From Drosophila miranda (lineage: Eukaryota > Arthropoda > Insecta > Diptera > Drosophilidae), in assembly GCF_003369915.1 (NCBI RefSeq), contig NC_046676.1, positions 6,944,001-7,008,000 of the forward strand: a stretch of 64,000 nt of DNA, given 5' to 3'. Of the stretch, positions 10,253 through 22,177 are shown one piece after another. The notes below the pieces were generated by a model. That model was not told the origin of the DNA and did no database searches. It saw only the letters and a program-made list of their open reading frames with translations. Each line of letters starts with the position of its first letter. Within the stretch, counting starts at the first letter, position 1. The position numbers were made by a program, and so were the translations under genes.

Positions 10253-11800
10253 ATGACAGCTGTGCCAGCCGCCCCTTCTGCTGCCCCAACAGCCCAGGCA
10301 CCCGCCAAGCACTGGCATCAGTCAGCTAAGACTCTGAACGCCCTGCTGGAACTGCCCGCGGAGATGGAACTGCGCCAAATTGAGTTGATCTATCGGGCGG
10401 AGGGTAATGCAAATTTGGTGCTTGCCTTGCCGCAATTTAAAAAAGTTTTACGTTTGCCAAAAATGATATCCAGCAGACAGCAGCCGCCGCCGCAGCAGCA
10501 GAAGCAGGCGGAGGGGGCAGAGGAGACGGAAGAGATTGTGCGGCCGGAAGAGCAGTCCGATCCAACTGCTGGAGCCCGAGCCCGGGCATCAACCGTAAAA
10601 GGTTCGTATGTATAGTATGTAAGAATCCTTTTTATTGTTGGCTCCACGCTACTCTCACATTTCATTTTTTGTTGGACAGGAAATGGTTGCGTGCAACTTC
10701 AAACACCCAGGCAAGCTGCTGCTCCATCTCCTGGGGCCTTCTAGCCAGCCAATTTGTGTATTGTGCTTTGGATATTGCCCGCTTGGCTGGATCTTCCCTT
10801 TCACTCCTTCCATCTGCCCATCTCTCCGGGAATCTCTCTATCTATTGTGCATCTTTTGGCCATTGCATCAAATGTGTTTATTTCATTTATCCACATTTCT
10901 CTTGTGTTCTCTCGGGCTCCTCCCCGACGCCCTTTCAGCTGGCGACTTGACAATGCCGGATTTTATGGCTTATATCGGGATAATGTGCCGTCTATTAGGA
11001 AATGAGTTTGTCTGCGGAGCGGATATTGTTGCCATACCAAAGGAAGACGATAGATTCTGGATAAACGAGCACATACGCGCCCACAGACCGGGTGAGTACT
11101 TTTACAGGCAAGTCGTGATAAATGGAACTAAGAAAGTTGCGAGAGAAATGGTATTGGGCAGTGATTATAGCATGGTCTCTAGCACGGGGCCAACTAAAAG
11201 TCGTTTCCACCCTATCAGATTTCAATTCTACAGGAAACTCTAATTTATTTGTAAATATAGCATCTACGTCTGTATATTGCATTTATTATAATGTCATTTT
11301 AGAAGCTTAAAGCTTAGAATACTTAAAGAGTATCCACTGTTCTCTCTGTGTGTGTCTGCTGGTGTTTGCTCATTGTGGCAACAATTTTGTATTTGATCAG
11401 CTTTCGCTGCAGTGCATCGCATTGGCCTTTGTCGCTGTCCCTGCCTTCGTCCTGGCCGCTGTCCAAAGCCTTTTAGAGCCACTGCAATCAATCATAAACG
11501 AACAGTTTAGTGCTCCGTTCCGTCCCGTACCAGACCAGACCAGACCAGACCGGACCGCACCAGACCCGACCAGTCCCTTTCACTGACGTTTACGATGCAC
11601 ACACACACAAATGGATGCTCCTTTGCTCCAGTTTCGTTTGCCATCTCTGGGGACTGATTAGTAGAGGCCGTCAGTGAGTGTGTGCTGGCCCAATAGTCGT
11701 GGCCATATATCAAAATTGGGCTTATGCCTAGCAGCTAGCAACAGGCTACACGTTGCACGCTGCACTAGCCAACAATTTATCATCCGCCGAAGTAGACGGC

Positions 11801-11840
<40 letters not shown>

Positions 11841-14800
11841 GCAGTGGCGATGGAGGCACGAGGCAGTCTAACCCAGCGGCGTCTATATATCAATAATCGC
11901 CGTAACCGGAGCTTTAGTCGGATGCTGGCGCTTGCAGTTTACATTCATTCAGCCGCCACTTGCCTTCATCTTTCGCTTCATCCATTTTTTTCATCTTTTT
12001 TGTTGCAGTTGCGCGTCTGGATAAGGAATTTGTGGGACCATTCGGGCTGCTCCTGCCAGATGTGACCCAATTGCCTGCCACGTTCGACGTTTTACTTGGC
12101 AATTTACAGGTGAGTCGCCATCGTAGCTGCTCCCTGATGCTGATGTTTCTGTTCTGCTGTTCCGCTGTTTGGACGGAGGCGGACATGGAGATGGAGCCCA
12201 GCCCAGTCCCGTGTTGCTGCTGTCCAAATAAATTGTGTATTTTGTACAAGGACAATATTGGCATTTTTGGCCATATGTGCAGGACACGTTAGCTGCCGCC
12301 ACACCCGCCGCTGCTACCGCCGCTGCCGTTGCGGTTACGTTTGCCTTTGTGCCTAGGTATCCCGACCATGCCCGAGCCAGAGCCCACTTTCAGTTACTAA
12401 ACCATCGGCCATGCCGTGGACCCTGGCCAAGGCACATAAATCAACGGTTCTTTGTTTTGAATTAAAGTGGGCAACAGTGTAAACACTTTGTTGGTGTTAC
12501 TTGCCATTGGTGTTGCTGTTTCTGTTGCTGGCCGAGAACCTTGCCGGAATGTCCAGGATGTCCACTTCCAATGCCACTAGCTGTTTCGTTTCGATTCGAT
12601 TCGGTTTGGGGCTGTGCGGTTATAAAAGACGGAAAAATTGCTTTGAAAGTGCCTCCAAAGCTGCAAGTTTTATGATGCTCTGCACCCCCAAAAAGCGGTC
12701 CGAGAAGGGTAGCTCCGTTGGCTCGTTCCCCATATCATATTGAGTGCTCAACCATAAGCCCGGCGCTTTTTTACTGTCTTTGAGGGTATTTGGCCGGTCG
12801 ATCTATTTCCTTTTTTTTTTGAGCTTTCTCAATTTTTTTTTTTTTTTGGCTATTTGTGCGCTTTTGCTTTCTCCGCTGGTCGGTCCATATTGAATTTATG
12901 GCTTTGGTGCCAAAGCATTGACCGAAATAAAATTGCAAGCAAAGGAAACAAACAACCAGCGAACCAGGAGAAAAAAATAGAAAACTGTATATACATATAA
13001 CGTGTGGCCATAACTAACGCCATATTGTTGGCGTACTACAGAGCGGTGGATCCGGATCACCCACGAGCCACGAGCCAGAAAAAAACCAAGGAGCCCGAAC
13101 AAAAAAACCTCTTAATTGCGGCTTTAAATGTTAATTTTCAATTTCAAGCTGTGAACCGAGAACCGAGAATATCCCATCTGCCACCTGTGCTACACAACAC
13201 TTCATTCCATTTCACTCCCCTCCACTCCACTGTCCTTACTCCATTCCGTGCCTGGCCCCACGGTTCCATAACTCATCATACAATCAGCGCAACAACTTTT
13301 GTTTTATGTCACAATGGCAACAACAACAATAAGAACAGCTCCAGGAGCGGCGATAACCTGACCCGTCGTCCTACCTATAGCCCCATTCCCTGCCCATTCC
13401 CACTTATTCATGAAGTTTATATACCCCGTACTCGTCCATCCCAAGGAGTGTACTGCATTCGTGTGAATGAATGTGACAGGCTATATAAAACGGTCATCCT
13501 CAGATTGGATCCATCTCAGTCCGTCTGTATTCCTTAGCAAACGCTTGGATCGTGCGGACATTTAAAGACTGCTTTGACGCCGAAGCAGATCAAGAATCCA
13601 CGAGTCTTTGTCATCTGAAATTTGTTATAAAACGTGAATATTATCCATCGAATGTATCTTGACCATATCTTTAATATATCTTTTGAATTTGAGTACCGGA
13701 TATCGTATAGTCTCAAGGCTCGTCCTTAACCTTCCTACCTTTTTTTGTTGGGCTCGAGCTGCGCTTGTCGTTGCATTTTCAAGTCAAAATGGCATCAACG
13801 CCGGGGCAAAAGTTGGCGGTACACGGCAGGCATAATATTTCATGGCTGTACATGACGGAACGGGCACGGGCACGGGCACGGGCTCCTTCCCTTTTACTCC
13901 ATTTACTGCTGGAGCAGCACCAGAGGGCAGCAAAAAAGAGCAAATAAGCCAAGCAATATAATTTTGCAGGCAAAGGGCACAACAGGAGATGGCACAGGAG
14001 CAGCAGGAACCGGAGCAGGACCAACAGCAACGGCAAGGGCAGGAACAAGAGGTGTCCATCGTCTGGGCGATACATATGCCATTGAAATAAAACCCAAACA
14101 AGGCTGGCACCAGTTGGCAAGTGATGTCAACGATTTATTTGATTTAATGCCAGCCGGAGCAGAGACAATGCCAAAGAGGAGCAGGGGCGAGAAGGATCAG
14201 GAGGCAATAGGAGTCGAGAAGGCGACCCGAGCAGAGTGCAGGTGTCGCTATTGTGGCATGCAGCTTTTAAAGGTGAGTCATCGGAAGTGGAGATAGGAGA
14301 GACGCCCTTAGTTTTTCATTCGATTCTTTCCGACAGCTACGCAACGGGAAAATCAAACGATTGGGCGACTACTGTCCTCTAGAGTTATTCTCCGGGTATG
14401 TTGTCGAATCTCCTGTGGGAAGCAGGGACCAAGGAGCAGGGAACAGCCGCTTCTTTGGCACGAACATTGAGTCATAAATTTCCATCTGCTCCATTTGCGT
14501 GTCCTGTCGTGCTTCATAATTCCAACACTTTCGGCTATTGCCTGCTCCTTCCTGTCTGCTCCACCAAGTGCACTTTTTGTGTGCTCTGTATTCTTGTTCC
14601 TTTATTATATGCCAGGACCCTGACTGACCTCGGCCCCGTCCTGGCCTGAGCCAGGTCTGGTCCACTTAAACTGCAATCCCAATCCGAAACCAGTCTCCGC
14701 TCCCCTCATTCGTTTATTTGCGGCCCGCTGTTTCAAGTCATGCGTGCATCCGTGCACAAAATTCAATTTGCTTGCGCTTTCATTCCGGTTTACCGCCTGC

Positions 14801-17651
14801 TACGCCTCCACTTCCCACTTTCCACACCTCCCCTTCCATTTCTATAGCGAAAGCTTTACCATCCACCATTGCAACCTCCTTTATGGCCTCACGAAAATTG
14901 TTGCCGTTCCTTTTGCTCCTCTTTTGTCTGCCAGCATCTTTTATATATCCCATATGTACATACATGCATGCATAAGTTTTAATAGCATTATGCATATGAA
15001 CAGGCCAGTGCGTGCCGCAACTGTAGTGGCAACTCGTGAAACCACAGTTCCTTCTAAAGAGTAAATAATAAATACGAAAGTGCTTTCCACAGTTAAATTA
15101 AATATTCATCATTGATTCGATACCATTTTACGTACTAATATATTCGATTTGATTTATTTCGGATAACCGCATAGATAAATCAAGACTTCCATTCAATATC
15201 TCTTCATAGTCCATAAATCAACTAACAAAATGAACAAACTAATAAAATCGTCTATTCATGAATTAATACAAATGTTGACTCAAGTGTGAGCTCGATTCGT
15301 GACGTACATATTTGATGAATTACTTGCTTATAGTCGAAACAAATATGCTTTAGCAAGACTTACTCTTGAATCCTTAGAGTTATGAATCGCACCGTACGCG
15401 GATAAACGGCTTTTCATGCTGTGATCTGCTTTCATTGTTTTTCCTCCATATTCTTTTTAGCGCACCCAGTCGTATGCTTGATGCCCTGCATGCACTTCTC
15501 GCCTGCCCGCAAAATAATTTACGTGTGTTTCAGGACGGCAATTTAATTTATGGCGATCACGCGAATTCGATTTCCTTCGATGAATTGCACTCGCGTGTCT
15601 TTCCCGGGTAAGTCAGCCCCATCCTGAGTGATGAGAATGCCAAGGGAAATTGATGGGCGGAGAGAATGACAACTCTCGCATGACAGGCAGAAGAAATGGA
15701 CGTGTTCCTATACGCCGAGAAGTCAAAGGTCACATTTAACACTCATAAAATACAAGTCTGCTCGAATTGCAAAAATAGGTCTCCTTTGGTGGCTTTCCTC
15801 GCCTTATCCTTTTAAATTTCCATTCATTTCGACGCAGCATATCTTCTTCTTTTTACTCGTATATATTCTGGATTCTACTTCAATCATTCATTGAAAAATA
15901 TTTTATCTTTTGATATAATTACATTCTCTTTGGCTTATTCCCTGCCCGTTGACATTAATTTCCATAACAAGAGCTAGCCAGAGAAGGAAAGTCTTCCAAA
16001 ATTCGGCGAACTCGCAAATATTCAATAAATAATGCAGAAAGCCAAACACAAATTCTCGAGTGCCAAATGCCGAAATTGCCGTTGCCCTACTCCTGGTTGC
16101 ATTCTCATTCCCCCGACTAGCCTAGCCTCCCAGCTTTTTCTCACTTATTCCCCCAACTTCTATCTTCCTGCCGTTCTCTGTGGCTGCGTCGTCTCAACAC
16201 CTTTTGGCACAACGTTGACAACGACCACAATAAATGGGAACGGGAATGGGAATGCGCATTGAAAATTCTAACAAACAAAATTGTACCAATGGCAACGCCA
16301 ACACGAACGCCATCGCCATTGCCATCGCCATCGCCATAAAATCTCTGAAATTCTCCAGTGAAATTATGGTGCTTATAAAACATTTGCTGGTAGCCTGCCT
16401 GCTCAGGGAATACAGCGGTGGGGTGAGTGCAGCGCATAGCTGCGACCGGGACCGCAGTGGCAGCCAGAGTCAAAGCCATAGTCGCGTTTCAATTGGGGAA
16501 ATGGAGACAAGAGCTGGAGCTGGTGTAGCTGCTGGAATTGGCGCCGCTAATGTTGCCAGGGCGGAGGATGCCGATGCCGAGAAGTGGCATGCTGACTCTG
16601 TCAATGCTGGTCAATCCTCCAGGAGGACAAGAGCAGCTGCTGAAAAACCAACGACCCAAAGGTACACACAGCCAACCCGAATAGAAGTGGAAACAACTGC
16701 AGGAGCAGTAAGCCAACAACAGTGCGGCAATGTGTTTGCAGTGGCAACTCAAACGGAAACAAAAACGGAAACGGAAACACAGCCAACTCCGAGTACATGT
16801 CGGAATGAGAACCAGAATCAGAATGAAAATGAGAATCAACGTGAAGAACAAATCAACAAAGCGGAAATATTTCGCTTACCAAAAAATTGTGTGTTGCAAA
16901 AAATTTTGAATTTGCAATTGCTGGTAAAGGTAAGCTAGCCCCCGCTCGGTCCCGCTCAGTCCCCGCAGTACGGTAGCCGCTGACTGTCTGCCCCGCCTCT
17001 TGTTTATTTTCATAGCCGACCATGGCAGATAACCGGAGTCTCAGTTGGCTTTTTCTCATGGCTTTTGCCATTTGACAGGCAGGAGGGGCGGCAGGTGAGG
17101 CCCGTACTGAAGTGGACTCGAAAAGGCGGCTAAATGGCCCGTGGAGCAAGTGGCAGCCAAGTGGCTTAGCGGAAGGTAACGTTTCTTGGCATTTGCAGCA
17201 CCACTTCGATTATATGTGGCGAGCCAACTACGCCCGGCACTCGCGGCCCACGTATGACGCGCTCAGAGGACTGCTGGCCCTGCCGGGCACCGATGAACTC
17301 CAGCCGGAGCAGGCGTACTTGCTGGGAGCCACGGCCTTGGACTGCTCGATTATGTTGACGTTCCAGGAAGTGGAAATCGACTGCGAGTCGGATGGTGGCG
17401 CTGACCAGGAGTAAGTATCATCCGCACAATGGAGCGGTTTTTGGTAATCGTAATCCAATTCCCAATCCTTTTGCCGCAGCTCGCGTAGCCTTAGAGCTGA
17501 ACTGCTGCAGCCGTGGCTCGTCTCCCTGCTGGGTCATCACTTTCTAACGAAGCTCTCTGTGCTGGATTTGGATCCGAAGCCCGATAGTCACTTTCATAAA
17601 TTCATAGAGCAGACATGTGAAATTGAAAAGTGCTGCCGAGCATTAAATTAA
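10253..17651 (+). CDS. Ipk1: Inositol-pentakisphosphate 2-kinase
   Basis: Nine coding exons: 10253-10601, 10939-11091, 12009-12109, 13970-14272, 14337-14395, 15461-15607, 16359-16929, 17199-17410, 17480-17651. Their phases join without conflict into 688 residues. The enzyme phosphorylates the 2-position of inositol pentakisphosphate to make InsP6. Family signatures in order: RAEGNANLVLA (nucleotide loop, exon 1), IVAIPKEDDRFW (exon 2), LLLPDVTQL (exon 3), YAIEIKPKQGW (catalytic EIKPK) and the zinc-site CRCRYC (exon 4), YCPLELFSG (exon 5), LRVFQDGNLIYG (exon 6), FRLPKNCVLQK (exon 7), LLGATALDCSIML (exon 8), SVLDLDPKP (exon 9). Exon 7 carries a roughly 170-residue low-complexity insert. Weak points are the exon 1 donor (GTTCGT, chosen for phase) and the exon 8 acceptor, since the same frame stays open further upstream. 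An internal Met at 10364 is an alternative start. AATAAA lies at 17654-17659. Confidence 0.85.
11801..11839 (+). repeat. (CAG)n microsatellite in Ipk1 intron 2
   Basis: About a dozen CAG repeats. They are not in a supported coding exon, since they lie between exons 2 and 3 of Ipk1. Confidence 0.85.
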
Positions 17652-18445
17652 TTAATAAAGTTTGCTCACAACTAAAAGCCGCACGCATTGACTGTCGAGC
17701 GCACATAACTGTGCTACAGTTTGCCGTGCTACATCAATTTAGTCCTTTTTCTACGCTGCTTTCCGTGCTCTTTTTCGTAGCTCTCGCCAGGATCTGGGCT
17801 TGGGCCGGGCCGGGGCCGCACCTCTAACAACGGTTTTTACCGCAGCTTGACAGCGAAAAAGGCAGCAGTGGCAAACAAACCACAGGATACACGGCACGGC
17901 GCCCTGCCACTGGCACTAACAGTGGTGAGAATGAGGGCGGTGCGGGAACATGTGGAATTAAGTAACATCGCTATAGCCGAAGTGTTCAACTATTAGATAC
18001 CCGTTATTAAGGTTTATCCTGCAGTCGCTGAATGCTTGCATGAATGAATAAGTTGAATATGGCGGAATCCATCTTATTGGCATTCAGACAATGGTAGTCC
18101 GTGATTGTGACAGTATTTGGTAGTCTTGAATTGTGCTGCAAGCCTGTTACATACATTTTCGGAATTCAATATACCCTTTTAGAGCTTCGAGAACAGGGTA
18201 CGAAAATGGAATGCCACGCCGTGAACACTCCTTAATTAATTTCCATGCGAATGCGGGCGCCATAAGCTGGAAAGGCGCCGCAGGATGTGTCCAGAGCGGG
18301 ACCACCGGAGCTATGCAAACTTATGGTTTAGGAGGAAGTTGGCGCTGGCCCCCGCCATGGGCCAGTGTCAGTCGGTTTCTGCACTCGGGACTTACCAGTT
18401 TGGCCGTCGACGTCTGCACAAACGGCATCGGCGTGGACAAGAGCG
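17652..18445. other. Ipk1-Cib2 intergenic spacer
   Basis: It holds the Ipk1 polyadenylation signal and the presumed Cib2 promoter and leader. A phrase near 17990 (TAGATACCCGTTATTAAGG) resembles the end of dispersed DINE-like repeats but is too short to call. No TATA box is clear. Confidence 0.45.
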
Positions 18446-20307
18446 ATGGGCAACAAAGTTGTGACATTCACCGAGCAGCAGTTGGATGACTACCAGGTGG
18501 GCAATACATCAGATGTATTGTTTTGAAGGGAACGACCGTAATTCTAACTTACATTTATTGCCTTTCTCCTCCCATTTGTTCGGCAAGGATTGCACGTTCT
18601 TCACGCGCAAGGAGATCCTGCGGTAGGCCATTTGTATCTTCATAATAAGCTAGAACTATTTTATTTCACATGACCCACACAAAGCACCGCCTGCCATTGT
18701 TGGCAGCATCCTATTGTTCAAAAACAACACACAAAAAAAAGGATGATATACACGCACAGACAACAGACTCATGGACACAAAGCCTGCCATCGCATCCAAC
18801 CCAAAATACCTTGCGCCCTTCCACTCACACTTCGTCTGTTACAGCGTCCACAAACGGTTTCGTGAGCTACGCCCGGATTTGGTGCCCCGCCAAATGACTG
18901 AGGGTCAGGCCTCGAGTGTCAAGGTTCCCTGCGAATGCATTGAGAAGATGCCCGAGTTGCGTGAGAATCCCTTTCGCCGTCGCATCTGTGAGTAACAAAA
19001 GACCAAAGCATGCATAAGCGGAGCACGCTCCACGCCTAACCAATCTTCCATTTTCCAGGCGAGGCCTTCTCACGCGATGGCCAGGGCAATCTGTCGTTTG
19101 AGGACTTTCTGGACGCCCTCTCTGTCTTCAGCGAGCAGGCGCCGAGAGACATTAAAGTTTTCTACGCTTTCAAAATTTATGGTAAGTGTTGGCCTCCTCT
19201 TTTCGGGCAATTTGGTTGTGGTGCAGCTCAAGCCCTGCCTCAGCTCCAGCTCCAGCTGCAACTCCATCTCCTCCCTTCCTACTTCTGCGACGCGGCTGTG
19301 GGTGTGGAAAGGAGAGGAGAGGCTCTTCTGGTGTTGGGCAGCATTTTTCGCTTTTGTTTATGCATTTCCGCAGAGCGTGTTCATTGTTGTTGTTGGTGTT
19401 GTAGTGTGTGCCATTGTGTCTCTGGCATTTACATGGAACGCATGGCCCGCACTCGCGGCACTGTAATTTGTGGCGCCGTGCCAGGCAACAACAGTACGCA
19501 TACAGTTGTTGTCGCCAGTCCTTGGTGCAGGGCCAAGGTTCAAGGACAGCAATAAATTCTAATAAGCATTTTAATTGAAATTTAAATTAGAATCTCAAAA
19601 ATGCCACCATAAAAGTAGGAGCAAAACCTTGTGCAAATTGATTGTGCACTTGGCACTCGAAATTAATGGGCGAAAATCCACAGAGAAGGAGAGGCAGGGA
19701 CGAACCAATCGAATATGTCCAAAGTGTCTTTCAGGTCGAGTGCATTTAACATTTTTTGGGTAAACTTTTAGAACTCAAGGTAGTCCGGATAGGTAGAGAG
19801 AGAGAGTGTGTACTGCACTCCTGCACTTTATTTCAATGTGCATTATTAGATTGACACAAATTGAAACGTGCAGCAAGCGATTACCTATACGAATATGTGG
19901 GGGGCTGGGGCTACGTAGGAGGTTGCACAGCAAACTTCGTTTGGCACACATCACTTGACTTTTGTGCAAGAACATGTCAAGTTTTGTAAGACATCCTCCC
20001 ACCCAATGCCCACTGAGCCACCCTTTCACCCATTCACCCATTCACATCATGTGTGTAAACGTACTTATATGTCTGGCATAACTTTGCAGATTTCGATCAG
20101 GACGGCTTCATTGGGCACGCCGACCTCATGTCCTGCCTGACGACAATGACCAGGAACGAGCTCAGTCCGGAGGAGCACCAGCAGATTGCCGACAAGGTAA
20201 TCGAGGAGGCCGATGTCGATGGCGATGGCAAGCTATCAATTTTGGAGTTCGAGCATGTCATCCTCCGGGCCCCCGACTTCCTCTCCACCTTCCACATCAG
20301 AATATAA
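18446..20307 (+). CDS. Cib2: Calcium- and integrin-binding EF-hand protein
   Basis: Five exons, 18446-18496, 18588-18622, 18845-18987, 19059-19181 and 20090-20307, join in phase to 189 residues, the usual CIB length. The protein starts [16 protein letters not shown], with a glycine at position 2 suited to N-myristoylation. It then has the CIB-type segments [30 protein letters not shown] and [16 protein letters not shown]. Two canonical calcium loops follow in the last exon, [12 protein letters not shown] and [14 protein letters not shown] (EF-hands 3 and 4); hands 1 and 2 are degenerate, as in the family. CIB proteins are membrane-tethered Ca2+/Mg2+ sensors that bind integrin tails and, for CIB2, mechanotransduction channel subunits; fly Cib2 is linked to photoreceptor function. 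Intron 4 is the longest, about 0.9 kb. The gene lies on the same strand as Ipk1 and converges on otp. Confidence 0.92.
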
Positions 20308-22177
20308 AATTGCCGCTCGTTTGTACTTGTATTATTAAATTGTTTATGTCTGAGCATATCGCATAAAACTGCCATCAGCGTGATTAAGTTGGGTCCATGG
20401 CTGCAGGCTGCAGGCTGCAGCTCCGCCCAGTCCAGGTTCTGCCCAGGCTCCAACCTGCAGGCACCAGGCACCAGGCACCATACACCGGGCTCCATGGGCC
20501 AATTGTCGTGACAATATGCATGTCAAATGTCATGCGAGCATTATAAAATTTATAAGCCCATGTATGCAGTCGGATCGAGTTCTGGTCTTGTCTGGTCTAC
20601 TCTGCTCAGCTCTCTGACCCCAATCAGACAGACTGGAATGACAGACCCCGTGTCATTGCCAATGGACAAATGCCGTTCTGCCCTGTAGCCCCACACAGTC
20701 AAACCACTCAGCCTGTGTGTGTGTTTGTGGACTGTCAGAGTTTTATCAATTTTGCCAATTTTCAGCTTAAACTTGTTTGGCAGTCGAGCACTGGAGCTTT
20801 CCACCCGATCCCATTCAATTATTGTAATTGCATCAGAATGGACAAAGGGAACGAGAACTCTTGCATCTTTCGGGTCAGATTCAGATGAGGTAAGGAAATT
20901 GCAGCCAGCCGATGTACCCATAGCAGAAGATCGTTGGGATAGAACTGTTAGTATTTTGAGCAACCTCTGACAACCGTATGATACTACTGGTTCGACCCAA
21001 ACCGTCTGAGTATTCAATACTCCCGATTAAAGGGCCTTGCAAGTGCCGTGTAGTATGTATATGTATTGCATTCCATGTAAATAGTTATATAAATGTGTTC
21101 TTCTATTATGCAAATCACGTTCAATATTTAATTTAGTTTACTATTTAATAATACGCATAGTTACATACATATTAAATGTTTTTCGTTTTTGTTTAGTTGG
21201 ATTTAAAGTTAGGCTTATTCGATACAAGAAAGTCTATTACAAGTATGCCATAATCGTATGCACGTACATATATATAATTTTAATCGTACTTGTATAATTT
21301 GTAATTTGTAATTGGTAATCGTAAAAGTAATCCGTTAAATTTGTGCACTCTGAAACAGAACAGATTCAGAATCGAGTCGCGTCGCGTCTGCCTGACACAA
21401 ACAGACGTACGTATTTTCCTATAGTTTGAGTTTTATTTCGTTTTATATTGCATATGTTGGTATCGTATGGTTAGATCAAGTGATAGCAACTGAACGGAAC
21501 ACTGCCAATACACAAAAACAACAACACTTACAAAAGTATAGGTCTACTTACATACACTCCTTCTCCTAGGCATAAGTATGCTTAAATAAGTACGAACTAA
21601 GCGGAGAACTTGGAGATGTTCCCTTGCCAAAAATTATTGTGACTCATCGAAGGACTGCTCTCTCTATTCCGCAATTTAATTTTTACAATTTTCGTATACT
21701 CATACAGTAAATGTTATATTTAGTATCTAGGTATATATTGTATATGCTGGAATAGCTATAATTTCCGTGTGGATGTGAATGTGCGTGTGCTTATGACTCT
21801 ATTTTGGAATACATTCATATAGATGGTTTTGTTTTAACAACTTGGGTTCCTCTTAGGTTGCCGCCTTCTCAAGTTTTGTTTCTCGTATACATTGTTTACA
21901 TTCATTATAGTCTTTTAAGTCTAAAATACACTCTCTTCCCGGGGAATCCGGGTACCTCTCCGGTCATCCTTGGATGAAGAAATCAGAAACAAACAACGAA
22001 AACACATAAATTGTACAATATTCTAAACATAGGTTTTGGTTATCTTATAACGCTTCGCTTCCATTCGCTTCCATTGCCAGTGGTTGTCAAATTGTTGGGG
22101 TTCGGGCCCTAGAAGTCATGGTTCCCGCAATTGGTAAAACCGTAATCCGAAAAGCTTTCAAAGCTTTTCAACAAATT
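20308..22177. other. Convergent spacer: Cib2 tail and presumed otp 3' UTR
   Basis: The two stop codons face each other about 1.87 kb apart. The right, AT-rich part presumably holds the otp 3' UTR; several minus-strand AATAAA candidates exist (for example near 21430), so the end cannot be fixed. Short direct repeats of CTGCAGG and CACCAGG occur at about 20400-20480. No gene is seen. Confidence 0.5.

Noticed and set aside
13004..13537. 177-residue plus-strand frame within Ipk1 intron 3
   Set aside because: Low similarity to anything, lies between two in-phase kinase exons, and gives no kinase sequence.
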